From Luzula sylvatica (taxonomy: Eukaryota; Streptophyta; Magnoliopsida; Poales; Juncaceae): a DNA stretch of 64,000 bases. Location of the stretch: the NCBI GenBank assembly GCA_946800325.1, contig OX326957.1, positions 51,393,798-51,457,797 on the forward strand, read 5' to 3'. This document shows, piece after piece, positions 28,617 through 42,500 of this stretch (the first letter of the stretch is position 1; each line of letters starts with the position of its first letter). Under the pieces are notes generated by a model. It had not been told where the DNA came from and searched no databases. It saw only the letters and a list, made by a program, of their open reading frames with translations. Made by a program: the position numbers and the translations under genes.

Positions 28617-31600
28617 CACAAACACTAAAAAAGTTTGTTTTTCGATTCAAAACAAGATTTTAACACTTTCAGGAGTTCAAATAACATGTTTTCAGATCAT
28701 TTGTATCGTATCTTTTAGTACATAACTTTTGACCAAATTTCACAAACACTAAGAAAGTTTGTTTTTCGATTTCAAAACAAGATTTTAACGCTTTGAGGAG
28801 TTCAAATAACGTGTTTTTAGATCATTTGTATCGTATCTTTTACTACATAACTTTTCACCAAATTTTACAAACACTCAGAAAGTTTGTTTTTCGATTCAAA
28901 ACATGCTTTTAACGCTTTGAGGAGTTCAAATAACGTGTTTTTAGATCATTTGTATCGTATCTTTTACTACATAACTTTTCACCAAATTTTACAAACACTC
29001 AGAAAGTCTGTTTTTCGATTTAAAACAAGATTTTAACGCTTTGAGGAGTTCAAATAACGTGTTTTTAGATCATTTGTATCATATCTTTTACTACATAATT
29101 TTTCACGAAATTTCACAAACACTAAGAAAGTTTGTGTTTCTGTTCAAAACAAGATTTTAACGCTTTGAGGAGTTCAAATAACGTGTTTTTAGATCATTTG
29201 TATCGCATCTTTTACTACATAACTTTTTACCAAATTTCACAAACGCTAAGAAAGTTTGTTTTTCGATTCAAAATAAGATTTTAACGCTCTGAGGAGTTCA
29301 AATAACGTGTTTTTAGATCATTTGTATCGTATCTTTTACTACATAACTTTTCACCAAATTTCACAAACACTAAGAAAGTTTGTTTTTCGATTCAAAACAC
29401 ACTTTTAACGCTTTGAGGAGTTCAAATAACGTGTTTTTAGATCATTTGTATTGTATCTTTTACTACATAACTTTTCACCAAATTTTACAAACACTAAGAA
29501 AGTTTGTTTTTTGATTCAAAACAAGATTTTAACACTTTGAGGAGTTCAAATAACGTGTCTTTTGATCATTTGTATCGTATCTTTTACTACATAACTTTTC
29601 ACCAAATTTCACAAACACAAAGAAAGTTTGTTTTTCGATTCAAAACAAGATTTTAACGCTTTGAGGAGTTCAAATAACGTGTTTTTAGATCATTTGTATC
29701 GTATCTTTTACTACATAACTTTTCACCAAATTTCACAAACACTAAGAAAGTTTGTTTTTCGATTCAAAACAAGATTTTAACGCTTTGAGGAGTTCAAATA
29801 ACGTGTTTTTTGATCATTTGTATCGTATCTTTTACTACATAACTTTTCACCAAATTTTACAAACACAATGAAAGTTTGTTTTTCGATTCAAAACAAGATT
29901 TTAACGCTTTTAGGAGTTCAAATAACGTGTTTTTAGATCATTTGTATCGTATCTTTTACTACATAACTTTTCACCAAATTTCACAAACACTAAGAAAGTT
30001 TGTTTTTCGATTCAAAACAAGATTTTAACGCTTTGAGGAGTTCAAATAACGTGTTTTTTGATCATTTGTATCGTATCTTTTACTACATAACTTTTCGCCA
30101 AATTTCACAAACACTAAGAAAGTTTGTTTTTCGATTCAAAACAAGATTTTAACGCTTTTAGGAGTTCAAATAATGTGTTTTTAGATCATTTGTATCGTAT
30201 CTTTTACTACATAACTTTTCACCAAATTTCACAAACACTAAGAAAGTTTGTTTTTCGATTCAAAACAAGATTTTAACGCTTTGAGGAGTTCAAATAACAT
30301 GTTTTTACATCATTTGTATCGTATCTTTTACTACATTACTTTTCACCAAATTTAACAAACACTAAGAAAGTTTGTTATTCGATTCAAAACAAGATTTTAA
30401 CGCTTTGAGGAGTTCAAATAACATGTTTTTAGATCATTTGTATCGTATCTTTTACTACATAACTTTTCACCAAATTTCACAAACACTAAGAAAGTTTGTT
30501 ATTCGATTCAAAACAAGATTTTAACGCTTTGAGGAGTTCAAATAACGTGTTTTTTGATCATTTGTATCGTATCTTTTACTACATAACTTTTCACCAAATT
30601 TCACAAACACTAAGAAAGTTTGTTTTTCGTTTCAAAACAAGATTTTAACGCTTTTAGGAGTTCAAATAATGTGTTTTTAAATCATTTGTATCGTATCTTT
30701 TACTACATAATTTTTCACCAAATTTCAGAAACACTAAGAAAGTTTGTTTTTCGATTCAAAACAAGATTTTAATGCTTTGAGGAATTCAAATAACGTGGTT
30801 TAAGATCATTTGTATCGTATATTTTACTACATAACTTTTCACCAAATTTCACAAACACTAAGAAAAGTTTGTTTTTCGATTCAAAACAAGATTTTAACGC
30901 TTTGAGCGTGTTTTTAGATCATTTGTATCGTATCTTTTACTACATAACTTTTCACCAAATTTCAGAAACACTAAGAAAGTTTGTTTTTCGATTCAAAACA
31001 TGATTTTAAAGCTTTGAGCAGTTTAAATAACATGTTTTTAGATCGTTTGTATCGTATCTTTTACTACATTACTTTTCACCAAATTTCACAAACACTAAGA
31101 AAGTTTGTTATTCGATTCAAAACAAGATTTTAACGCTTTGAGGAGTTCAAATAACGTGTTTTTTGATCATTTGTATCGTATCTTTTACTACATAACTTTT
31201 CACCAAATTTCACAAACACTAAGAAAGTTTGTTATTCGATTCAAAACAAGATTTTAACGCTTTGAGGAGTTCAAATAACATGTTTGTAGATCATTTGTAT
31301 CGTATCTTTTACTACATAACTTTTCACCAAATTTCACAAACACTAAGAAAGTTTGTTTTTCGATTCAAAACAAGATTTTAACGCTTTGAGGGGTTCAAAT
31401 AACGTGTTTTTTGATCATTTGTATCGTATCTTTTACTACATAACTTTTCACCAAATTTCACAAACACTAAGAAAGTTTGTTTTTCGATTCAAAACAAGAT
31501 TTTAACGCTTTAGGACTTCAAATAATGTGTTTTTAGATCATTTGTATCGTATCTTTTACTAGATAACTTTTCACCAAATTTCACAAACACTAAGAAAGTT

Positions 31601-34062
31601 TGTTTTTCGATTCAAAACAAGATTTTAACGCTTTGAGGAGTTCAAATAACATGTTTTTAGATCATTTGTATCGTATCTTTTACTACATAACTTTTCACCA
31701 AATTTCACAAACACTTAGAAAGTTTGTTATTCGATTCAAAACAAGATTTTAACGCTTTGAGGAGTTCAAATAACGTGTTTTTTGATCATTTGTATCGTAT
31801 CTTTTACTACATAACTTTTCACCAAATTTCACAAACACTAAGAAAGTTTGTTTTTCGTTTCAAAACAAGATTTTAACGCTTTTAGGAGTTCAAATAATGT
31901 GTTTTTAAATCATTTGTATCGTATCTTTTACTACATAATTTTTCACCAAATTTCACAAACACTAAGAAAGTTTGTTTTTCGATTCAAAACAAGATTTTAA
32001 CGCTTTGAGGAGTTCAAATAACATGGTTTAAGATCATTTGTATCGTATCTTTTAGTACATAACTTTTCACCAAATTTCACAAACACTAAGAAATTTTGTT
32101 TTTCGATTCAAAACAAGATTTTAACGCTTTGAGTAGTTCAAATAACATGTTTTTAGATCATTTGTATCGTATCTTTTACTACCTAACTTTTCATCAAATT
32201 TAACAAACACTAAGAAAGTTTCTTTTTCGATTCAAAACAAGATTTTAACGCTTTGAGGAGTTCAAATAACGTGTTTTTAGATCATTTGTATCGTATCTTT
32301 TACTACATAACTTTTCACCAAATTTCACAAACACTAAGAAAGTTTGTTTTTCGATTCAAAACATGTTTTTAACGCTTTGAGGAGTTCAAATAACGTGTTT
32401 TTTGATCATTTGTATCGTATATTTTACTACATAACTTTTCACCAAATTTCACAAACACTAAGAAAGTTTGTTTTTCGATTTCAAAACAAGATTTTAACGC
32501 TTTGAGGAGTTCAAATAACGTGTTTTTAGATCATTTGTATCGTATCTTTTACTACATAACTTTTCACCAAATTTCACAAATACTAAGAAAGTTTGTTTTT
32601 CGATTGAAAACAAGATTTTAATGCTTTGAGGAATTCAAATAACGTGGTTTAAGATCTTTTGTATCGTATATTTTACTACATAACTTTTCACCAAATTTCA
32701 CAAACACTAAGAAAAGTTTGTTTTTCGATTCAAAACAAGATTTTAACGCTTTGAGGAGTTCAAATAACGTGTTTTTAGATCATTTGTATCGTATCTTTTA
32801 CTACATAACTTTTCACCAAATTTCAGAAACACTAAGAAAGTTTGTTTTTCGATTCAAAACATGATTTTAAAGCTTTGAGCAGTTTAAATAACATGTTTTT
32901 AGATCGTTTGTATCGTATCTTTTACTACATTACTTTTCACCAAATTTCACAAACACTAAGAAAGTTTGTTATTCGATTCAAAACAAGATTTTAACGCTTT
33001 GAGGAGTTCAAATAACGTGTTTTTTGATCATTTGTATCGTATCTTTTACTACATAACTTTTCACCAAATTTCACAAACACTAAGAAAGTTTGTTATTCGA
33101 TTCAAAACAAGATTTTAACGCTTTGAGGAGTTCAAATAACATGTTTGTAGATCATTTGTATCGTATCTTTTACTACATAACTTTTCACCAAATTTCACAA
33201 ACACTAAGAAAGTTTGTTTTTCGATTCAAAACAAGATTTTAACGCTTTGAGGGGTTCAAATAACGTGTTTTTTGATCATTTGTATCGTATCTTTTACTAC
33301 ATAACTTTTCACCAAATTTCACAAACACTAAGAAAGTTTGTTTTTCGATTCAAAACAAGATTTTAACGCTTTAGGAATTCAAATAATGTGTTTTTAGATC
33401 ATTTGTATCGTATCTTTTACTAGATAACTTTTCACCAAATTTCACAAACACTAAGAAAGTTTGTTTTTCGATTCAAAACAAGATTTTAACGCTTTGAGGA
33501 GTTCAAATAACATGTTTTTAGATCATTTGTATCGTATCTTTTACTACATAACTTTTCACCAAATTTCACAAACACTAAGAAAGTTTGTTATTCGATTCAA
33601 AACAAGATTTTAACGCTTTGAGGAGTTCAAATAACGTGTTTTTTGATCATTTGTATCGTATCTTTTACTACATAACTTTTCACCAAATTTCACAAACACT
33701 AAGAAAGTTTGTTTTTCGTTTCAAAACAAGATTTTAACGCTTTTAGGAGTTCAAATAATGTGTTTTTAAATCATTTGTATCGTATCTTTTACTACATAAT
33801 TTTTCACCAAATTTCACAAACACTAAGAAAGTTTGTTTTTCGATTCAAAACAAGATTTTAACGCTTTGAGGAGTTCAAATAACATGGTTTAAGATCATTT
33901 GTATCGTATCTTTTAGTACATAACTTTTCACCAAATTTCACAAACACTAAGAAATTTTGTTTTTCGATTCAAAACAAGATTTTAACGCTTTGAGGAGTTC
34001 AAATAACATGTTTTTAGATCATTTGTATCGTATCTTTTACTACCTAACTTTTCATCAAATTT
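28617..34062 (+). repeat. Satellite HOR block B, unit 1 (5,446 bp)
   Basis: A second higher-order organisation of the same 124-bp monomer, about 44 monomers long. The anchor 'cacaaacactaaaaaagttt' recurs 5,446 bp later. Inside, about 30,340-32,200 is repeated at 32,200-34,060 with a spacing of about 1,860 bp (15 monomers): 'tttaggacttcaaataatg' near 31,511 and 'tttaggaattcaaataatg' near 33,371. A 14-bp internal deletion ('gctttgagcgtgttttt' at 30,899) marks only the first of the two sub-copies. Confidence 0.92.
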
Positions 34063-37000
34063 CACAAACACTAAAAAAGTTTGTTTTTCGATTCAAAACA
34101 AGATTTTAACACTTTCAGGAGTTCAAATAACATGTTTTCAGATCATTTGTATCGTATCTTTTAGTACATAACTTTTCACCAAATTTCACAAACACTAAGA
34201 AAGTTTGTTTTTCGATTTCAAAACAAGATTTTAACGCTTTGAGGAGTTCAAATAACGTGTTTTTAGATCATTTGTATCGTATCTTTTACTACATAACTTT
34301 TCACCAAATTTTACAAACACTCAGAAAGTTTGTTTTTCGATTCAAAACATGCTTTTAACGCTTTGAGGAGTTCAAATAACGTGTTTTTAGATCATTTGTA
34401 TCGTATCTTTTACTACATAACTTTTCACCAAATTTTACAAACACTCAGAAAGTCTGTTTTTCGATTTAAAACAAGATTTTAACGCTTTGAGGAGTTCAAA
34501 TAACGTGTTTTTAGATCATTTGTATCATATCTTTTACTACATAATTTTTCACGAAATTTCACAAACACTAAGAAAGTTTGTGTTTCTGTTCAAAACAAGA
34601 TTTTAACGCTTTGAGGAGTTCAAATAACGTGTTTTTAGATCATTTGTATCGCATCTTTTACTACATAACTTTTTACCAAATTTCACAAACGCTAAGAAAG
34701 TTTGTTTTTCGATTCAAAATAAGATTTTAACGCTCTGAGGAGTTCAAATAACGTGTTTTTAGATCATTTGTATCGTATCTTTTACTACATAACTTTTCAC
34801 CAAATTTCACAAACACTAAGAAAGTTTGTTTTTCGATTCAAAACACACTTTTAACGCTTTGAGGAGTTCAAATAACGTGTTTTTAGATCATTTGTATTGT
34901 ATCTTTTACTACATAACTTTTCACCAAATTTTACAAACACTAAGAAAGTTTGTTTTTTGATTCAAAACAAGATTTTAACACTTTGAGGAGTTCAAATAAC
35001 GTGTCTTTTGATCATTTGTATCGTATCTTTTACTACATAACTTTTCACCAAATTTCACAAACACAAAGAAAGTTTGTTTTTCGATTCAAAACAAGATTTT
35101 AACGCTTTGAGGAGTTCAAATAACGTGTTTTTAGATCATTTGTATCGTATCTTTTACTACATAACTTTTCACCAAATTTCACAAACACTAAGAAAGTTTG
35201 TTTTTCGATTCAAAACAAGATTTTAACGCTTTGAGGAGTTCAAATAACGTGTTTTTTGATCATTTGTATCGTATCTTTTACTACATAACTTTTCACCAAA
35301 TTTTACAAACACAATGAAAGTTTGTTTTTCGATTCAAAACAAGATTTTAACGCTTTTAGGAGTTCAAATAACGTGTTTTTAGATCATTTGTATCGTATCT
35401 TTTACTACATAACTTTTCACCAAATTTCACAAACACTAAGAAAGTTTGTTTTTCGATTCAAAACAAGATTTTAACGCTTTGAGGAGTTCAAATAACGTGT
35501 TTTTTGATCATTTGTATCGTATCTTTTACTACATAACTTTTCGCCAAATTTCACAAACACTAAGAAAGTTTGTTTTTCGATTCAAAACAAGATTTTAACG
35601 CTTTTAGGAGTTCAAATAATGTGTTTTTAGATCATTTGTATCGTATCTTTTACTACATAACTTTTCACCAAATTTCACAAACACTAAGAAAGTTTGTTTT
35701 TCGATTCAAAACAAGATTTTAACGCTTTGAGGAGTTCAAATAACATGTTTTTACATCATTTGTATCGTATCTTTTACTACATTACTTTTCACCAAATTTA
35801 ACAAACACTAAGAAAGTTTGTTATTCGATTCAAAACAAGATTTTAACGCTTTGAGGAGTTCAAATAACATGTTTTTAGATCATTTGTATCGTATCTTTTA
35901 CTACATAACTTTTCACCAAATTTCACAAACACTAAGAAAGTTTGTTATTCGATTCAAAACAAGATTTTAACGCTTTGAGGAGTTCAAATAACGTGTTTTT
36001 TGATCATTTGTATCGTATCTTTTACTACATAACTTTTCACCAAATTTCACAAACACTAAGAAAGTTTGTTTTTCGTTTCAAAACAAGATTTTAACGCTTT
36101 TAGGAGTTCAAATAATGTGTTTTTAAATCATTTGTATCGTATCTTTTACTACATAATTTTTCACCAAATTTCAGAAACACTAAGAAAGTTTGTTTTTCGA
36201 TTCAAAACAAGATTTTAATGCTTTGAGGAATTCAAATAACGTGGTTTAAGATCATTTGTATCGTATATTTTACTACATAACTTTTCACCAAATTTCACAA
36301 ACACTAAGAAAAGTTTGTTTTTCGATTCAAAACAAGATTTTAACGCTTTGAGCGTGTTTTTAGATCATTTGTATCGTATCTTTTACTACATAACTTTTCA
36401 CCAAATTTCAGAAACACTAAGAAAGTTTGTTTTTCGATTCAAAACATGATTTTAAAGCTTTGAGCAGTTTAAATAACATGTTTTTAGATCGTTTGTATCG
36501 TATCTTTTACTACATTACTTTTCACCAAATTTCACAAACACTAAGAAAGTTTGTTATTCGATTCAAAACAAGATTTTAACGCTTTGAGGAGTTCAAATAA
36601 CGTGTTTTTTGATCATTTGTATCGTATCTTTTACTACATAACTTTTCACCAAATTTCACAAACACTAAGAAAGTTTGTTATTCGATTCAAAACAAGATTT
36701 TAACGCTTTGAGGAGTTCAAATAACATGTTTGTAGATCATTTGTATCGTATCTTTTACTACATAACTTTTCACCAAATTTCACAAACACTAAGAAAGTTT
36801 GTTTTTCGATTCAAAACAAGATTTTAACGCTTTGAGGGGTTCAAATAACGTGTTTTTTGATCATTTGTATCGTATCTTTTACTACATAACTTTTCACCAA
36901 ATTTCACAAACACTAAGAAAGTTTGTTTTTCGATTCAAAACAAGATTTTAACGCTTTAGGACTTCAAATAATGTGTTTTTAGATCATTTGTATCGTATCT

Positions 37001-39508
37001 TTTACTAGATAACTTTTCACCAAATTTCACAAACACTAAGAAAGTTTGTTTTTCGATTCAAAACAAGATTTTAACGCTTTGAGGAGTTCAAATAACATGT
37101 TTTTAGATCATTTGTATCGTATCTTTTACTACATAACTTTTCACCAAATTTCACAAACACTTAGAAAGTTTGTTATTCGATTCAAAACAAGATTTTAACG
37201 CTTTGAGGAGTTCAAATAACGTGTTTTTTGATCATTTGTATCGTATCTTTTACTACATAACTTTTCACCAAATTTCACAAACACTAAGAAAGTTTGTTTT
37301 TCGTTTCAAAACAAGATTTTAACGCTTTTAGGAGTTCAAATAATGTGTTTTTAAATCATTTGTATCGTATCTTTTACTACATAATTTTTCACCAAATTTC
37401 ACAAACACTAAGAAAGTTTGTTTTTCGATTCAAAACAAGATTTTAACGCTTTGAGGAGTTCAAATAACATGGTTTAAGATCATTTGTATCGTATCTTTTA
37501 GTACATAACTTTTCACCAAATTTCACAAACACTAAGAAATTTTGTTTTTCGATTCAAAACAAGATTTTAACGCTTTGAGTAGTTCAAATAACATGTTTTT
37601 AGATCATTTGTATCGTATCTTTTACTACCTAACTTTTCATCAAATTTAACAAACACTAAGAAAGTTTCTTTTTCGATTCAAAACAAGATTTTAACGCTTT
37701 GAGGAGTTCAAATAACGTGTTTTTAGATCATTTGTATCGTATCTTTTACTACATAACTTTTCACCAAATTTCACAAACACTAAGAAAGTTTGTTTTTCGA
37801 TTCAAAACATGTTTTTAACGCTTTGAGGAGTTCAAATAACGTGTTTTTTGATCATTTGTATCGTATATTTTACTACATAACTTTTCACCAAATTTCACAA
37901 ACACTAAGAAAGTTTGTTTTTCGATTTCAAAACAAGATTTTAACGCTTTGAGGAGTTCAAATAACGTGTTTTTAGATCATTTGTATCGTATCTTTTACTA
38001 CATAACTTTTCACCAAATTTCACAAATACTAAGAAAGTTTGTTTTTCGATTGAAAACAAGATTTTAATGCTTTGAGGAATTCAAATAACGTGGTTTAAGA
38101 TCTTTTGTATCGTATATTTTACTACATAACTTTTCACCAAATTTCACAAACACTAAGAAAAGTTTGTTTTTCGATTCAAAACAAGATTTTAACGCTTTGA
38201 GGAGTTCAAATAACGTGTTTTTAGATCATTTGTATCGTATCTTTTACTACATAACTTTTCACCAAATTTCAGAAACACTAAGAAAGTTTGTTTTTCGATT
38301 CAAAACATGATTTTAAAGCTTTGAGCAGTTTAAATAACATGTTTTTAGATCGTTTGTATCGTATCTTTTACTACATTACTTTTCACCAAATTTCACAAAC
38401 ACTAAGAAAGTTTGTTATTCGATTCAAAACAAGATTTTAACGCTTTGAGGAGTTCAAATAACGTGTTTTTTGATCATTTGTATCGTATCTTTTACTACAT
38501 AACTTTTCACCAAATTTCACAAACACTAAGAAAGTTTGTTATTCGATTCAAAACAAGATTTTAACGCTTTGAGGAGTTCAAATAACATGTTTGTAGATCA
38601 TTTGTATCGTATCTTTTACTACATAACTTTTCACCAAATTTCACAAACACTAAGAAAGTTTGTTTTTCGATTCAAAACAAGATTTTAACGCTTTGAGGGG
38701 TTCAAATAACGTGTTTTTTGATCATTTGTATCGTATCTTTTACTACATAACTTTTCACCAAATTTCACAAACACTAAGAAAGTTTGTTTTTCGATTCAAA
38801 ACAAGATTTTAACGCTTTAGGAATTCAAATAATGTGTTTTTAGATCATTTGTATCGTATCTTTTACTAGATAACTTTTCACCAAATTTCACAAACACTAA
38901 GAAAGTTTGTTTTTCGATTCAAAACAAGATTTTAACGCTTTGAGGAGTTCAAATAACATGTTTTTAGATCATTTGTATCGTATCTTTTACTACATAACTT
39001 TTCACCAAATTTCACAAACACTAAGAAAGTTTGTTATTCGATTCAAAACAAGATTTTAACGCTTTGAGGAGTTCAAATAACGTGTTTTTTGATCATTTGT
39101 ATCGTATCTTTTACTACATAACTTTTCACCAAATTTCACAAACACTAAGAAAGTTTGTTTTTCGTTTCAAAACAAGATTTTAACGCTTTTAGGAGTTCAA
39201 ATAATGTGTTTTTAAATCATTTGTATCGTATCTTTTACTACATAATTTTTCACCAAATTTCACAAACACTAAGAAAGTTTGTTTTTCGATTCAAAACAAG
39301 ATTTTAACGCTTTGAGGAGTTCAAATAACATGGTTTAAGATCATTTGTATCGTATCTTTTAGTACATAACTTTTCACCAAATTTCACAAACACTAAGAAA
39401 TTTTGTTTTTCGATTCAAAACAAGATTTTAACGCTTTGAGGAGTTCAAATAACATGTTTTTAGATCATTTGTATCGTATCTTTTACTACCTAACTTTTCA
39501 TCAAATTT
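34063..39508 (+). repeat. Satellite HOR block B, unit 2 (5,446 bp)
   Basis: Repeats the preceding unit in order and length, including the 14-bp deletion (36,349), the 'aggacttcaaataatg' / 'aggaattcaaataatg' pair (36,959 and 38,818) and the 'cagaaagtctgtttttcg' variant. Only scattered substitutions distinguish the two by eye. Confidence 0.92.
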
Positions 39509-42500
39509 AACGAACACTAAGAAAGTTTCTTTTTCGATTCAAAACAAGATTTTAACGCTTTGAGGAGTTCAAATAACGTGTTTTTAGATCATTTGTATCG
39601 TATCTTTTACTACATAACTTTTCACCAAATTTCACAAACACTAAGAAAGTTTGTTTTTCGATTCAAAACATGTTTTTAACGCTTTGAGGAGTTCAAATAA
39701 CATGTTTTTTGATCATTTGTATCGTATATTTTACTACATAACTTTTCACCAAATTTCACAAACACTAAGAAAGTTTGTTTTTCGATTTCAAAACAAGATT
39801 TTAACGCTTTGAGGAGTTCAAATAACGTGTTTTTAGATCATTTGTATCGTATCTTTTACTACATAACTTTTCACCAAATTTCACAAACACTAAGAAAGTT
39901 TGTTTTTCGATTGAAAACAAGATTTTAATGCTTTGAGGAATTCAAATAACGTGGGTTAAGATCATTTGTATCGTATATTTTACTACATAACTTTTCACCA
40001 AATTTCACAAACACTAAGAAAAGTTTGTTTTTCGATTCAAAACAAGATTTTAACGCTTTGAGGAGTTCAAATAACGTGTTTTTAGATCATTTGTATCGTA
40101 TCTTTTACTACATAACTTTTCACCAAATTTCAGAAACACTAAGAAAGTTTGTTTTTCGATTCAAAACATGATTTTAAAGCTTTGAGCAGTTTAAATAACA
40201 TGTTTTTAGATCGTTTGTATCGTATCTTTTACTACATACATAACTTTTCACCAAATTTCACAAACACTAAGAAAGTTTATTTTTCAATTCAAAACAAGAT
40301 TTTAACGCTTTGAGGAGTTCAAATAATGTGTTTTTAGATCATTTGTATCGTATCTTTTACATAACTTTTCACCAAATTTCACAAACACTAATAAAGTTTG
40401 TTTTTCGATTCAAAACAAGATTTTAACGCTTTGAGGAGTTCAAATAACGTGTTTTTAGATCATTTATATCGTATCTTTTAGTACATAACTGTTCACCAAA
40501 TTTCACAAATACTAAGAAAGTTTGTGTTTCGATTTTAAAACAAGATTTTAACGCTTTGAGGAGTTCAAATAACGTGTTTTTACATCATTTGTATCGTATC
40601 TTTTACTACATAAATTTTCACCAAATTTCACGAACACTAAGAAAATTTGTTTTTCGATTCAAAACAAGATTTTAACGCTTTGAGTAGTTCAAATAACGTG
40701 TTTTTACATCATTTGTATCGTATCTTTTACTACATAACTTTTCACCAAATTTCACAAACACTAAAAAAGTTTGTTTTTCGATTCAAAACAAGATTTTAAC
40801 ACTTTGAGGAGTTCAAATAACATGTTTTCAGATCATTTGTATCGTATCTTTTAGTACATAACTTTTCACCAAATTTCACAAACACTAAGAAAGTTTGTTT
40901 TTCGATTTCAAAACAATATTTTAACGCTTTGAGGAGTTCAAATAACGTGTTTTTAGATCATTTGTATCGTATCTTTTACTACATAACTTTTCACCAAATT
41001 TTACAAACACTCAGAAAGTTTGTTTTTCGATTCAAAACATGCTTTTAACGCTTTGAGGAGTTCAAATAACGTGTTTTTAGATCATTTGTACCGTATCTTT
41101 TACTACATAACTTTTCACCAACTTTTACAAACACTCAGAAAGTCTGTTTTTCGATTTAAAACAAGATTTTAACGCTTTGAGGAGTTCAAATAACGTGTTT
41201 TTAGATCATTTGTATCATATCTTTTACTACATAACTTTTCACGAAATTTCACAAACACTAAGAAAGTTTGTGTTTCTGTTCAAAACAAGATTTTAACGCT
41301 TTGAGGAGTTCAAATAACGTGTTTTTAGATCATTTGTATCGCATCTTTTACTACATAACTTTTTACCAAATTTCACAAACGCTAAGAAAGTTTGTTTTTC
41401 GATTCAAAATAAGATTTTAACGCTCTGAGGAGTTCAAATAACGTGTTTTTAGATCATTTGTATCGTATCTTTTACTATATAACTTTTCACCAAATTTCAC
41501 AAACACTAAGAAAGTTTGTTTTTCGATTCAAAACAAGATTTTAACGCTTTGAGGAGTTCGAATAACATGTGTTTTAGATCATTTGTATCGTATCTTTTAC
41601 TACATAACTTTTCACCAAATTTTACAAACACTCAGAAAGTTTGTTTTTCGATTCAAAACATGCTTTTAACGCTTTGAGGAGTTCAAATAACGTGTTTTTA
41701 GATCATTTGTATCGTATCTTTTACTACATAACTTTTCACCAAATTTTACAAACACTCAGAAAGTCTGTTTTTCGATTTAAAACAAGATTTTAACGCTTTG
41801 AGGAGTTCAAATAACGTGTTTTTAGATCAATTGTATCGTATCTTTTACTACATAACTTTTCACGAAATTTCACAAACACTAAGAAAGTTTGTGTTTCTGT
41901 TCAAAACAAGATTTTAACGCTTTGAGGAGTTCAAATAACGTGTTTTTAGATCATTTGTATCGCATCTTTTACTACATAACTTTTTACCAAATTTCACAGA
42001 CGCTAAGAAAGTTTGTTTTTCGATTCAAAATAAGATTTTAACGCTCTGAGGAGTTCAAATAACGTGTTTTTAGATCATTTGTATCGTATCTTTTACTACA
42101 TAACTTTTCACCAAATTTCACAAACACTAAGAAAGTTTGTTTTTCGATTCAAAACACACTTTTAACGCTTTGAGGAGTTCAAATAACGTGTTTTTAGATC
42201 ATTTGTATTGTATCTTTTACTACATAACTTTTCACCAAATTTTACAAACACTAAGAAAGTTTGTTTTTCGATTCAAAACAAGATTTTAACACTTTGAGGA
42301 GTTCAAATAACGTGTCTTTTGATCATTTGTATCGTATCTTTTACTACATAACTTTTCACCAAATTTCACAAACACAAAGAAAGTTTGTTTTTCGATTCAA
42401 AACAAGATTTTAACGCTTTGAGGAGTTCAAATAACGTGTTTTTAGATCATTTGTATCGTATCTTTTACTACATAACTTTTCACCAAATTTCACAAACACT

